NCBI GenBank assembly: GCA_021202635.1
Contig: JAJQCQ010000023.1
Coordinates: 1 to 64,000, forward strand
Direction: 5' to 3'
Source of the DNA: Lachnospiraceae bacterium
Lineage (GTDB): Bacteria; Bacillota; Clostridia; Lachnospirales; Lachnospiraceae
Length of the DNA stretch: 64,000 nt
Part shown: piece after piece, positions 54,194-63,617 of the stretch
How positions within the stretch are numbered: the first letter of the stretch is position 1
How the letters are laid out: each line of letters opens with the position of its first letter
Notes under the pieces: generated by a model
Databases searched by the model: none
What the model saw: only the letters and a program-made list of their open reading frames with translations
What the model was told of the DNA's origin: nothing
Made by a program: the position numbers and the translations under genes

Positions 54194-55126
54194 TCACTTT
54201 TTGCCGGCGATTCGGATGCGTGGATCTACGATCCCATACAGAATATCAACAATCAGCATCACTCCGATATACAGAGCGCTGTAAATAAAGGCCAATGAAA
54301 TTACCACATTATAATCATTGACCTGAATCGCCTGAATCAGGAGACTGCCTATTCCCGGAATGGAAAACATACTCTCTGTGATGGTACTACCGAGCATTAA
54401 GGATACCAGCATCGGTGCGATGATCGTCATCAAAGGGATCAGAGAGTTTCGCATCGCGTGCTTTATAATCACACGAACCTTGGAATTTCCCTGCGATTCC
54501 GCCAGAAGGATATAATCCGAATTCAGCACTTCAATCATCTGTGTACGAGTAAAACGGGCAATATTCGACATCGACGTCATTGATAATGCCACACAGGGAA
54601 GAAGAATGGAACGAATCGGTGTTTTCGCACTGTAAAGGATCGGCAGCAAGCCCGCTTTATAAGCCACAAAATACATCAGCCCTAATGCAAACACGTAAGA
54701 TGGGATACTGTTGCCCAGCATGGAAATCACCGAGACAATCGGATCCAGAATCGAATCGTGAAAAACTGCGGCCAAAGTACCAAGCAAAATTCCACTGACA
54801 GTTCCCATGATCATAGAAATCACCGCTATACGAATCGAAACCGGAAAACGATTCGCCAGGAGGTCCGTGATATTCATATTTTTCGCCAGCACATAGGAAA
54901 CACCAAAATCACCTTTCAGCATATTGGCCAGATATTTTCCAAAACGCACAAGCACCGGCTGATCAAGCCCATATTTCTGATACAAAACGGCAATCTGCTC
55001 CGCCTCCAGTTTTTCATCATTGAAAGGAGTACCCGGCATCAGCTCCATCATCAAAAACATAACCAGTACGATCACAACCAGCGTAAAAGCCGATATTAAG
55101 ATTCGTTTGCATATATATTTTCTCAC
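54194..55126 (-). CDS. Peptide ABC transporter permease (DppB/OppB-like)
   Basis: About 310 residues with six membrane helices. It starts KYICKRILISAFTLVVI; the GTG at 55126 overlaps the stop of the ornithine-cyclodeaminase-like gene as GTGA. EAA loop SQGNSKVRVIIKHAMRNSLIP.. is conserved. Confidence 0.92.
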   Translation of the reverse strand: MRKYICKRILISAFTLVVIVLVMFLMMELMPGTPFNDEKLEAEQIAVLYQKYGLDQPVLVRFGKYLANMLKGDFGVSYVLAKNMNITDLLANRFPVSIRIAVISMIMGTVSGILLGTLAAVFHDSILDPIVSVISMLGNSIPSYVFALGLMYFVAYKAGLLPILYSAKTPIRSILLPCVALSMTSMSNIARFTRTQMIEVLNSDYILLAESQGNSKVRVIIKHAMRNSLIPLMTIIAPMLVSLMLGSTITESMFSIPGIGSLLIQAIQVNDYNVVISLAFIYSALYIGVMLIVDILYGIVDPRIRIAGKK

Positions 55127-56076
55127 TTGGCTTCGGCCTCCTTTGCCTGTTCGTAAAGGAATATTGCGCACGCAATATCCTCTACCGCCATCCCCAGTGC
55201 CTCAAAAATAGTAATTTCATTTTCATCAGAACGCCCTTTTTGCCTGCCAAGAAGAACATCTCCGATCACGCCGGCCAGATGCTCCTCCCCGTATCGGCCT
55301 TCTTTTTGTGGAATCAGAAAATCTCCGCTTTCATGAAGCACCGAATCAATATTGTCCCCAAAAAAATGTCCCTGCGCGCTCAAATCTGAATCCAGTTCTC
55401 TATCGGCAGGCGCGCATGCACCCACAGCATTAATATGTGTTCCAGGCTTCACCCATGCGCCTTTAAGAATCGGGGTCTTCGATGGAGTCACCGTACATAT
55501 GATATCCGCTTCTCGAACTGCTTCTTCCACTGTATCGCAGGAAATACCTTCCATTCCCTTTTTGCGAACGGCTTCCGCCAGAGATTCCGCAGCCTCCGGA
55601 CAGACGTCCCACGTATAAACGGTTTTTAATGCAAATGCCTCAGACATCGCCTCCAGATGAGAACGTCCCTGTGCACCACAACCTAATATTGCCAGTTTTT
55701 CTGCGTCTTTCCTGGCCAACTGAACGGAAGCAACCGCACTGACCGCCCCTGTCCGAATTTTTGTAACAGACATCGCGTCCACGATAGCCAGCACTTCTCC
55801 GTGTTCTTTGCCAAAAAGGAGAATCTCTCCCTGATGGGAAGGATATCCGCTTCCCCCATTGGTATGATAAACACTCAAAATCTTTGCACCAAAATACCCC
55901 TTATCCGCATAGCCGGGCATAATGCCGAGAATGTTGGTATTCGGAAGGGGAATCGCGGTTCGAAGATACTGTGTCACCGTCCCCTGTCTTTCTTCTTTCA
56001 GTACCTCTTCCATAACCTTAAGGCAGACATCCGTGGTCAGATGCTCTTCTACATATTTCTGATCAAAAATATACAT
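55123..56076 (-). CDS. Ornithine cyclodeaminase/mu-crystallin family enzyme
   Basis: About 317 residues. NAD(P)-binding motif LGCGAQGRSHLEAM and the family segment SVTKIRTGAVSAVAS. Members are ornithine cyclodeaminases, ketimine reductases, alanine or opine-type dehydrogenases. The substrate is not predictable. It lies between the PLP enzyme and the peptide transporter and is coupled to the permease by a 4-bp overlap, so it should act on the imported compound or its product. The ATG at 56076 has GAAGGG 8 nt upstream. Confidence 0.85.
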   Translation of the reverse strand: MYIFDQKYVEEHLTTDVCLKVMEEVLKEERQGTVTQYLRTAIPLPNTNILGIMPGYADKGYFGAKILSVYHTNGGSGYPSHQGEILLFGKEHGEVLAIVDAMSVTKIRTGAVSAVASVQLARKDAEKLAILGCGAQGRSHLEAMSEAFALKTVYTWDVCPEAAESLAEAVRKKGMEGISCDTVEEAVREADIICTVTPSKTPILKGAWVKPGTHINAVGACAPADRELDSDLSAQGHFFGDNIDSVLHESGDFLIPQKEGRYGEEHLAGVIGDVLLGRQKGRSDENEITIFEALGMAVEDIACAIFLYEQAKEAEAK

Positions 56077-56078
56077 TT

Positions 56079-57302
56079 TTATTTCCCTTCTTCCCGCAGC
56101 TGCTTCGATACCTGTCCTTGTAATTGCCACTGTTTAGCTACATACAGAAGTCTGCGGATATCTTCTTCTGACGTAAAAGGCGCTACCGCCAGGCGAATAT
56201 GTGCACCATGTCCCGCGTTCAGAAAAACGCCATTTTCCTGGAAAAAGGCCGCCATTCGCTCTTTGTCCTCTGTATCAACCAACATACTGTGGCAATGCCG
56301 CTCCAGTGGCGTATCAATCTGATATCCCAGTGCCGTCAGCCCCTCATAGACAGCCATAAAACACTGCTCTACATAATCGGCAATCGCAGTTATCCCGATT
56401 CTTTGAATCTGTTTCAGGCTTTCATTCAGACAATAAATCGTATGAAACGGCAAGGTTCCAACCTCCAGCTTTCGCGCATCCCGATCATCCGTACAGTGAA
56501 AAGAACCAGTCGAACGGTCAAGCGCCAGTACCGGATTCGGCCCAGGCAAATAAGGGGAAAGCTTCTCCAGAAGTTCATCCCGAAAGCAGGCAAACCCACC
56601 ACCCTCGACCGAAAGCAGCCCTTTATAACCGGAGCCGACAAGGCAGTCCACACCAAGCTTTTGCATATTCACATCAGTAAAACCCAGCGCCTGAATCGCG
56701 TCCGTCAGGACAAAACACCCTCTTTTATGACATTCCAGAGCCAGTTTTTTCAAATCGATCCGATAGCCGCTGGCCGACTGCACATAACTTACCACAACAA
56801 ATCGCGTATCCTCATCCACCTGTCTGAGGAGACTTTCCGCAGTCAGACTCCACTCATTTTCCGGGTGTACCAGCCGCACCGCCACTCCTCGATTTTTCAG
56901 AGAAAGTACCGGGTATAACACGCTGACATGCTCGATATCTCCAACCACTACATTGTCATTCTCACCAAAAGGAAAGTTCTGCAACGCCATGACAATCGCC
57001 TGACAGGTATTCGCCGCAAACGCAACATGATGTCCATCCGGTGCATGCACAAGGTCAGCCAGAAGTTCTCTGGTTTCTTCGATCCGCCTGACCGCTGAGC
57101 CTTTGCCCGAACCGCCTTTCATGGGGATACCAGGATAAAAGTCCGATTTTTCAGTAAAATACTGTTCTGAAGCACTTCTCAGAAAATCCGCGCCCCCTGT
57201 CTCATACGCACTGTCAAAAAAAGCCCATGTTCTGGTAACCGGAAACTGTTCACGCAATCCGGGCTGCCAGTCCGGTGTCTGGAATGTAAAATCCTTCTTC
57301 AT
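56079..57302 (-). CDS. Class V aminotransferase-fold PLP enzyme (cysteine desulfurase-like)
   Basis: About 407 residues. The fold is that of class V enzymes: TCQAIVMALQNFPFG cofactor-binding helix, DAIQALGFTDV for the aspartate pairing with the pyridine nitrogen, and the PLP lysine in GSGYKGLLSVEG. Members include cysteine desulfurases, kynureninase-like and isopenicillin epimerase-like enzymes. No desulfurase active-site cysteine loop could be placed with confidence. It leads the operon ahead of the ornithine-cyclodeaminase-like gene. The ATG at 57302 has AGGAG upstream. Confidence 0.82.
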   Translation of the reverse strand: MKKDFTFQTPDWQPGLREQFPVTRTWAFFDSAYETGGADFLRSASEQYFTEKSDFYPGIPMKGGSGKGSAVRRIEETRELLADLVHAPDGHHVAFAANTCQAIVMALQNFPFGENDNVVVGDIEHVSVLYPVLSLKNRGVAVRLVHPENEWSLTAESLLRQVDEDTRFVVVSYVQSASGYRIDLKKLALECHKRGCFVLTDAIQALGFTDVNMQKLGVDCLVGSGYKGLLSVEGGGFACFRDELLEKLSPYLPGPNPVLALDRSTGSFHCTDDRDARKLEVGTLPFHTIYCLNESLKQIQRIGITAIADYVEQCFMAVYEGLTALGYQIDTPLERHCHSMLVDTEDKERMAAFFQENGVFLNAGHGAHIRLAVAPFTSEEDIRRLLYVAKQWQLQGQVSKQLREEGK

Positions 57303-57448
57303 CTTCCCGCTCCTGTCTTCTGGGACACAATTCATTCTTAATGTCCATCTTATCATTCAAAACTGCATCGCTTTAAATCAAAAAAACATTTTTGTCATTC
57401 TAGCATTCAAAAGTAATAAATGTCAATAGGTGGAACGTTTATATATGA

Positions 57449-57477
57449 TTGAAATAATCCTTTTCTTCTATTATAAT
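57449..57477 (+). promoter_or_regulatory. Promoter of the M17 aminopeptidase gene
   Basis: TTGAAA (57449-57454), a 17-bp spacer and TATAAT (57472-57477) form a strong sigma-A promoter, 56 bp upstream of the start codon, in the divergent gap. Confidence 0.75.
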
Positions 57478-57532
57478 AGTCCTGTTTTTGTAGCTGTTTA
57501 TTTTTTCCAACCAATGAAAGAGAGGTTGTTCT

Positions 57533-59008
57533 ATGTTTTTTTCCACGGTTTCCCTTTTGTCTTCTCCTCATGACACTGTTTTGCGTTTTTTATCCGCCGG
57601 TGAAAGAATTTCCTTTCAGGCACCCGCTATACAGGCTGCATTCAATCAACTGCCCGGAGAAGATCCGCTGACTCTTGAACATATGGAAATTCGGACATTG
57701 CGATTTCCGATACAAGGACAGTATTCCAATATCATTCTGGCCGCTTTTGACAACCATACGGCTCATCCTTATGATGAATTCCGCAAACTTACCGCGAAGA
57801 TCGGGACATGCCTGTCAAAGCTGCGTACCTCATCTCTTTTCATAGACCGGATTGACGCTCTGAATTTTGCGGAAGAATCGGTTCTTTTCACTCAACTCTC
57901 TTCCATCCTTCCGCTTTGCGAGTATCATTTTGATGCCCATTGCAGTAAAAAAGCAAACCGCACAGAAATCGCAGTATCAATTCTGGCAGACCCTTCCATG
58001 CAGCCGTATCTGGCAGAGGGCCTTGCCTTGTCAAAAGCAGTTATGACCGCCCGAGACCTGGTGAATGAGCCAGCAGATATTCTTACACCGGCGGAACTGG
58101 CAAAACGAACGCAGTGTCTGGCCCATCAATACGGTTTTCAGGTAGAGATTCTGGACGCCAGAGCCTGTGAAGAACTGGGGATGGGACTGTTTTTAGCGGT
58201 TGCAAAAGGAAGCGCTCTGGAGCCGCGTTTTCTGATCCTGCGCTGGATGGGCGGAGCGGAAGAAGAAGATCCGATTGCCTTCGTCGGAAAAGGAATCACT
58301 TACGATACCGGCGGCCTGGCAATCAAAACCAGTTCTATGGAAGTGATGAACTACGATATGAACGGTGCTGCTGCTGTTATTGGAGCGATGTGCGCCATTG
58401 CGCAGCAGAAGCTCCCCTGCAATGTAATCGCAGTAGTCGCTGCCTGTGAAAATGCAGTCGATGCCAAAAGCTATCGGAACGGCGATGTTTTTACCTCTAT
58501 GAGCGGCCAGACCGTCTATGTTCGAAATACAGACGCGGAAGGCCGGCTTACCATGGCTGATGCCATCACCTACTGTGCAAAATATGAGCACCCAAAGGAA
58601 ATATTGGAAATAGCCGGGCTTACCGGCAGTGTCAGCAACTTCTATGGTAAAATATGCGCTGCAGCCTTAACCACCACTCAGGCGCTCTACGATCGTCTGA
58701 TTCGCGTCTCCCGGCAGTCTGGAGAAAAGTACGCGCAAATGCCCGCCTATGACGAATACCGAAAATTGCTGGAAACACCCTTCGCGGATCTGAATAATGC
58801 TCCGGAAAAAGAACCAGGTGGAATTCTGGCAGCTTTATTTCTGGACTGCTTCCATGAACAAGTGCCGTTTCTTTCCATTGATTCCGGTGCCATGCCTTTC
58901 ACCCGTACCGCATCCGACTGCCAGAGCGTGGGGGGAACCGGTTTTGGTGTGCGATCCCTTTACTACTATGTAAAGAGTTCTGTCGAAGAACAATGCACCT
59001 ATTCTTAA
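57533..59008 (+). CDS. M17 leucyl aminopeptidase family protein
   Basis: 491 residues. The C-terminal catalytic domain carries GKGITYDTGGLAIK (metal/catalytic lysine and aspartate), NYDMNGAAAV and NTDAEGRLTMADA (metal-binding Asp/Glu and catalytic Arg). The N-terminal domain is weakly conserved, as usual for M17. These are cytosolic dizinc hexamers that remove N-terminal amino acids from short peptides. Transcribed divergently from the peptide-import operon, so probably degrades what that system brings in. Confidence 0.9.
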   Translation: MFFSTVSLLSSPHDTVLRFLSAGERISFQAPAIQAAFNQLPGEDPLTLEHMEIRTLRFPIQGQYSNIILAAFDNHTAHPYDEFRKLTAKIGTCLSKLRTSSLFIDRIDALNFAEESVLFTQLSSILPLCEYHFDAHCSKKANRTEIAVSILADPSMQPYLAEGLALSKAVMTARDLVNEPADILTPAELAKRTQCLAHQYGFQVEILDARACEELGMGLFLAVAKGSALEPRFLILRWMGGAEEEDPIAFVGKGITYDTGGLAIKTSSMEVMNYDMNGAAAVIGAMCAIAQQKLPCNVIAVVAACENAVDAKSYRNGDVFTSMSGQTVYVRNTDAEGRLTMADAITYCAKYEHPKEILEIAGLTGSVSNFYGKICAAALTTTQALYDRLIRVSRQSGEKYAQMPAYDEYRKLLETPFADLNNAPEKEPGGILAALFLDCFHEQVPFLSIDSGAMPFTRTASDCQSVGGTGFGVRSLYYYVKSSVEEQCTYS

Positions 59009-59096
59009 ATCTGTATATCAGCATTCGCGTTTCCAGCAGGCCTCTTCAGCAGCCGAGTTTGGTTTACTGCTGAACACGGCTGTACAAATCCGTTAC

Positions 59097-59148
59097 AGGT
59101 CACACCCTGATCAAATTTACCTTATTTTTACCTCTACAGGTGTGACCT
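59097..59148. other. Inverted repeat in the gap before the AI-2E transporter
   Basis: AGGTCACACC (59097-59106) and GGTGTGACCT (59139-59148), perfect 10-bp arms with a 32-nt AT-rich loop and no U-tract. It may be an operator or the terminator of the peptidase gene. The rest of the gap 59009-59287 shows nothing else clear. Confidence 0.35.
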
Positions 59149-59287
59149 ATAACACAAATCCAACATTTCTTCACACACGAGCCAATCTGTCTATTGATTT
59201 TTATACTTCGCTATGCTATTTTACCGGAAGAAAATACGATGGTCGGTTGACGAAAAGAAGCCGGGATATCTGAAGGAGACGATTTGT

Positions 59288-60511
59288 ATGAGTAATAGAA
59301 AGAAAGCCAATCAAAGCTATATCCATCTGATGCTGGCACTCTTCGGTGCAGCAGCCATGAGCATTCTTTTATTCTTTGTGCTATTTCGATTTGACGGAAT
59401 CGCACAGACGTTCCGTAAGCTTCAGAATGTGCTGATGCCCTTTATCATAGGGGCTGTCATTGCCTATATTTTAAAGCCCAGCTGTAATTTCATCGAGGAA
59501 AAACTGACCATCTTTTTCAGCAAACAGAAAAAAGCCCCCATGAAGCTGATTCCCGGATTAAGTGTCCTGCTTACGATGGCTCTGGGACTGGCGGTAATCC
59601 TGATTCTTCTGGTTATGGTACTGCCGACCTTACTGGACAGTATCTATTCCGTAGTTCGCCTGATCCCCTCCAGCATGGAGGCAGCTTCTGACTGGCTTTT
59701 GCAATACTTCGATGACAACGAGACCTTAAGCAACTACATCCAGGAATTTTCAGAGAGCTTCTCTACCTCGATTCCAAGCTGGATTCGAACCAATGTAATC
59801 CCAAATATCGAGATTCTGATTGGAAACATATCCAGCAGTGTATCCAGTGTGGTTTCCATTTTTTCCAATGTTCTGATCGGTCTCATAGCCGCCATTTACA
59901 TTCTGGGAAGCAGAAAAAAATTCGCCTCGCAGGCGAGGCTGATCAACTACAGCGTATTCGGGAAAAAATGGGCCGGACGAATTTTGCGTGAAGTGCAGTA
60001 CACAGACAAGGTGTTCAGCGGATATATCAACGGCCGGCTGATCGACTCCCTGATCATCGGAATCATTTGTTTCATCGGGATGCTGATTTTCCGAATGCCA
60101 TACGCCATGCTGGTCAGTGTCATCGTGGGCGTGACCAATATTATTCCCTTCTTTGGTCCCTATATTGGCGCGATTCCGTCCTTTCTGCTGATCCTGATGG
60201 TCACCCCGGTGAAAGCTGTGATCTTCCTTGTTTTTGTCCTGATCCTGCAGCAGTTTGACGGCAACATTCTTGGCCCCAGGATTCTTGGAAACGTGACTGG
60301 ACTGTCCAGCTTCTGGGTACTGTTTGCCATTCTCACCTTCGGCGGCCTGTTCGGATTCATCGGCGTGATCATCGGTGTGCCAGTCTTCGCGGTCATATAC
60401 GACATCATACGCAAGCTGGTAAAATATGGCGTGACACGGCGGGAACAGAATAACCAGGAACCCCCTGCTTCTCAAAATATGGAAAGCGAAGAAGAATCAA
60501 ATTGCCCTTGA
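59288..60511 (+). CDS. AI-2E family transporter
   Basis: About 407 residues, seven to eight membrane helices. Segment GYINGRLIDSLIIGIICFIGM and NIIPFFGPYIGAIPSFLLI are the family hallmarks. Such proteins export small signals or act as Na+/H+ antiporters; the substrate is unknown. The ATG at 59288 follows AAGGAG; 25 upstream in-frame residues lack a ribosome-binding site. The gene's 3' end is partly duplicated just downstream. Confidence 0.87.
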   Translation: MSNRKKANQSYIHLMLALFGAAAMSILLFFVLFRFDGIAQTFRKLQNVLMPFIIGAVIAYILKPSCNFIEEKLTIFFSKQKKAPMKLIPGLSVLLTMALGLAVILILLVMVLPTLLDSIYSVVRLIPSSMEAASDWLLQYFDDNETLSNYIQEFSESFSTSIPSWIRTNVIPNIEILIGNISSSVSSVVSIFSNVLIGLIAAIYILGSRKKFASQARLINYSVFGKKWAGRILREVQYTDKVFSGYINGRLIDSLIIGIICFIGMLIFRMPYAMLVSVIVGVTNIIPFFGPYIGAIPSFLLILMVTPVKAVIFLVFVLILQQFDGNILGPRILGNVTGLSSFWVLFAILTFGGLFGFIGVIIGVPVFAVIYDIIRKLVKYGVTRREQNNQEPPASQNMESEEESNCP

Positions 60512-60560
60512 GCTTCTTAAAAACAACAACAGGCAAATTGCCCCTGAGCATCCTGAAAAG
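60498..60560. repeat. Imperfect 27-bp tandem duplication at the AI-2E gene end
   Basis: CAAATTGCCC(T/C)TGAGC begins at 60498 and again at 60534, a 36-bp period with about 80% identity over 27 bp. The first copy contains the stop codon, and the second is non-coding. Confidence 0.55.
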
Positions 60561-60563
60561 TTT

Positions 60564-60601
60564 CCCAAAGAAAAACATCTCAGCCAACGTTTCTCTTTGG
60601 G
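60564..60601. terminator. Hairpin between convergent genes
   Basis: CCCAAAGAAAAAC pairs with GTTTCTCTTTGGG (one mismatch), 12-nt loop, between the convergent AI-2E and tcdA genes. No long U-tract, so a moderate terminator. Confidence 0.45.
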
Positions 60602-60651
60602 GACTTGTTGCATATGCATACATGACTTCACCCAATTAGCAAGCGCGCCAT

Positions 60652-61428
60652 TCAAATTTCCACACGGCTCAGATCCCGCACAACCTCTCCCGCAATTATC
60701 AGCCCTGCCACAGCCGGGACAAACGCATTGCTTCCCGGCACCTGGCGGCGTTTGGTATGGTTTATATCTGTTTCCGACGGACATGCCTCCTCCTGCACAC
60801 TGCAGCCTTCCACTTCATCTTCTTCTCCATCTCCCACTGGCATCATCGCCGGTTCTCTGGAATAAACCACTTTCAGTTTTTTAATCCCTCGTTTTTTCAA
60901 TTCACGGCGCATCACGCGCGCCAGAGGACAAATACTCGTTTCATAAATATCCGCGACCTCCAGCGCGGAAGCATTCATCTTATTTCCGGCTCCCATACAG
61001 CTGATGATCGGCGTCCCCGCCGCCTCCGCCTGCTCCACCAGCGCAATCTTCCCGGTCACCGTATCAATCGCGTCTACCACATAATCATACTGAGAAAAGT
61101 CAAACTGCGCCGCGGTCTCCGGCATATAAAACGTCTTATATTTATTCACCCTGGCCTCCGGATTGATCTGCAAAATCCGCTCCTCGGCCACATCCACCTT
61201 ATATTTTCCAATTGTATTCTGCAAAGCATAAATCTGACGGTTCAGATTCGTCAGACATATTTTATCATCATCAATCAAATCCAGCGTACCGATCCCGCTT
61301 CTGGATAGCGCCTCCACAGTATACCCGCCCACACCGCCAAGGCCAAACACAGCTACTCGCGCGTGAAAAAGCGTTTCCATCGCCTCACGTCCTAATAAAA
61401 GCTCCGTTCTCGAAAACTGATTTATCAT
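60652..61428 (-). CDS. tcdA: tRNA threonylcarbamoyladenosine dehydratase
   Basis: 258 residues, ThiF/E1-like fold. ATP-binding FGLGGVGGYTVEAL, NLNRQ motif, and the TcdA-specific PLARVMRRELKKRGI. It cyclises t6A37 to ct6A37 in ANN-decoding tRNAs. The weak ribosome-binding site GGAG lies 11 nt before the ATG. Confidence 0.9.
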   Translation of the reverse strand: MINQFSRTELLLGREAMETLFHARVAVFGLGGVGGYTVEALSRSGIGTLDLIDDDKICLTNLNRQIYALQNTIGKYKVDVAEERILQINPEARVNKYKTFYMPETAAQFDFSQYDYVVDAIDTVTGKIALVEQAEAAGTPIISCMGAGNKMNASALEVADIYETSICPLARVMRRELKKRGIKKLKVVYSREPAMMPVGDGEEDEVEGCSVQEEACPSETDINHTKRRQVPGSNAFVPAVAGLIIAGEVVRDLSRVEI

Positions 61429-61653
61429 ATTTTTTTCATCTCCAGTGAATATTCTCTCGCATATCGGTCATACTATGATTAGTCTCACAGGAAGGCAACT
61501 CACAGTTGAAGCGAAAAAGCTGCTGTGAAATTTCCGGATGAGATGCTCATATGCCGATGCTTCGGATCCCCCTCCAAAGCAAAACCGGCATCATGAAAAC
61601 TGTACTAAGGATAAAAATAAATACTTATCCTCCCCTTTTCGCCCGCAGACCGG
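61429..61653. other. Gap between tcdA and integrase remnant
   Basis: No gene seen. A hairpin, CCCGCAGA/TCTGCGGG (61642-61675), lies at the integrase 3' end, followed by a T-tract on the plus strand. An attachment site could lie here, but no duplicated core was found, since the other prophage end is beyond the window. Confidence 0.3.
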
Positions 61654-62470
61654 TCAGAAATGGCCGATCTGCGGGTTTTCTTGCGGGTTGAATGGTCTGG
61701 CATGATTAATTGCTGCCATATATGCATCATTATTCTGGTTCTTGCTTTTATAATATGAATCCAGTGTCGTACTGACCTTACTGTGTCCAAGTCTCTGTGA
61801 TACCTCGGCAAGAGGAACACCTGCGTCCAACAACGTAGTTGTATCCGCTTCTCTGCATTTCTTACCTGTGTCGTAATTATAATATTCCGAATAGGTCTTG
61901 TCAATTATCAGTCGACGATTATCAAAATCCACATCATCCCAAGTGGCAGCAAGAATTTCTCCAATCCGGCACCCGGTGTACAATAGAATCAGGTAAACCG
62001 CACTATACCGATATCTACCATGTTCCCAGAATTCTATGGATGCTGCTTCTATTTTCTTTACTTCCTCATCTTCCCATATGCCTGTTTCCCTTTTATTTTA
62101 GAGACTACACAGATCTGGGTTCACTTTCACAGTCTTCATATAGTTCTTAACAGGAAGATCGTGTGCTTCCAGATAATTCAACACCTGACTGATAAAACTT
62201 TTTATCCCACGTATTGACTGGGCCACTATTCCAGTATCGTATAATGACTGAATAAAATCTTCACAATGATACAGGCGCAGATTAACCAGTCTTACATTTC
62301 CAAATTCTGTATCTTGGATTTTTGTAATGTAAATACGGTAATATCTACTGATTGTAGAATTCTTCAGTTTCCCTTTTATTCCTCCATCATGTGGTTTCAC
62401 ATAGTTGAAATACATCTCAATTCCGTCTGCCACGGTCATCTTTTCTAACTGTCTCGACTGTATAGACGTT
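61654..62470 (-). pseudogene. Tyrosine recombinase/integrase remnant
   Basis: The N-terminal core-binding part reads MTVADGIEMYFNYVKPH.. down to VNPDLCSL, where a TAA stop (about 62098) interrupts it. In the same frame the sequence continues IWEDEEVKKIE.. to the catalytic-domain motif YTGCRIGE (box with the first arginine). It then jumps from GKKCREAD directly to TTLLDAGVPLAEVSQRLGHS, losing about 100 residues with the HxxR box. Both the stop and the deletion make it inactive. It is the left-end remnant of a prophage or integrative element. The 5' limit is approximate. Confidence 0.85.
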
Positions 62471-62514
62471 GTAAGGCGCAGCGGAAGCAGAACCGCCAGC
62501 TGCGGATAAGAAAC

Positions 62515-62575
62515 GCGCAGGATTATAAAGACAGGTCGAAGGTGTACGTGGCCTCTCCATATGCGGGGGATACCG
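62515..62575 (+). pseudogene. Fragment of a DUF4406/DUF7768-like phage protein
   Basis: In a frame different from the next gene the sequence reads SKVYVASPYAGDTE, the highly characteristic start of phage-encoded DUF4406/DUF7768 nucleoside-processing-like proteins. It then breaks into the DUF1492-like frame, indicating a deletion junction near 62565-62580. Confidence 0.55.
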
Positions 62576-62851
62576 AGCCGGGATGCGGACGCACCGTATG
62601 TGAGAACGTTGGAGAAAATCATGCGGCTCGAAGACCGTATTACCAGTGAGATTGACCGGCTGGTCGATTTGAAGGCGGAGATGCTTACGGCGATTGAGGA
62701 TATGGCAAATCCGCAGGAGCGCCTTCTCCTGAAGTACCGCTATTTCGAGGGATACACGTGGGAGGAAATTGGGATGGCAATGAATGTGTGTGATCGGATA
62801 GCGAGGCGGATTCATGGGAGCGCCCTGCAAAATTTTGTGGTCCCAACATAA
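62561..62851 (+). CDS. DUF1492-like phage protein, probably truncated at the 5' end
   Basis: 96 residues ending with a sigma-70 region 4-like helix-turn-helix: RLLLKYRYFEGYTWEEIGMAMNVCDRIARRIHGSAL. Phage DUF1492 proteins sit just upstream of terminase genes and probably control late genes. The N-terminal part (before about residue 20) seems to be replaced by the fused DUF4406-like fragment, so the start is uncertain. Confidence 0.55.
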   Translation: MRGIPSRDADAPYVRTLEKIMRLEDRITSEIDRLVDLKAEMLTAIEDMANPQERLLLKYRYFEGYTWEEIGMAMNVCDRIARRIHGSALQNFVVPT

Positions 62852-62969
62852 AGTTAGGGGCGGGTCGAATCTCCGTTCGGTTTCTCCCAGGGAATGGTGC
62901 GGGGGCACGCGCACAAAATCGCGAAAGTTTTTATGGGAATAGCCCCTTTGGGAAGGAGGTGCTTTGAAA

Positions 62970-63476
62970 ATGGGTACAAAAGGACCAAAACCGGGTTCCG
63001 TCGGCAGGCCGAAAAAGACCATTGCAGATAAGATTGCTGACGGAAACACCGGACACAGACCGCTGACGGTTATCGACTTCGGTGACAGCGCGGCTGACCT
63101 GGAAGGACAGGCGATGCCAAAGCCGACTGATTTTCTGTCTGCGAAACAGAAGGACGGCTCCACGCTCTGCGCTGCAGAGATTTACGAGACCACATGGCAG
63201 TGGCTTTCTGAGCGCGGCTGCGCGGCTCTGGTTTCGCCACAGCTGATTGAGCGTTTCGCCATGGCAAGCGCCAGATGGATTCAGCGCGAAACCATCACGA
63301 GCCAGCTCGGCTTCCTGGCAAAGCACCCGACCACCGGCGCTGCAATCCAGTCGCTGTATGTGGCGATTGCTGATAAGTACATGACACAGGCAAACAAGCT
63401 GTGGTCGGAAATCTACCGGATTGTCCGTGAGAACTGCACTGCGAATACACTGGCGCGAGTCCGCAGGATGATGTGA
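62970..63476 (+). CDS. Phage terminase small subunit (P27-like)
   Basis: 168 residues. N-terminal GTKGPKPGSVGRPKKTIADK, then GNTGHRPLTVID, the P27-family start, then a helical oligomerisation region (SPQLIERFAMASARWIQRE). It would recognise phage DNA for packaging. The ATG at 62970 follows AAGGAGG. The large terminase gene does not follow; the reading is replaced by an unidentified 110-bp open fragment and then a convergent repressor gene, so the element is decayed. Confidence 0.75.
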   Translation: MGTKGPKPGSVGRPKKTIADKIADGNTGHRPLTVIDFGDSAADLEGQAMPKPTDFLSAKQKDGSTLCAAEIYETTWQWLSERGCAALVSPQLIERFAMASARWIQRETITSQLGFLAKHPTTGAAIQSLYVAIADKYMTQANKLWSEIYRIVRENCTANTLARVRRMM

Positions 63477-63617
63477 TGGAGCGGCTGCTCCGGGCAAGGA
63501 AAGGAATGAACTGAGTCTTACACATTTCCCGAAGTCATCGTCAATCCGCTAGGTGACTGGACCGGCGGCACAAATGTCGATGCAGGCGCTACCAATCAGA
63601 AGCTCGGTTCTGACATG

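Noticed and set aside
61500-61620. tRNA or tmRNA gene as prophage attachment target
   Set aside because: No cloverleaf, CCA end or T-loop sequence could be found in this stretch.
62417-63163. 248-codon open frame spanning several prophage pieces on the minus strand
   Set aside because: It crosses DUF1492 and terminase genes that have better evidence on the plus strand; the translation shows no known domain.
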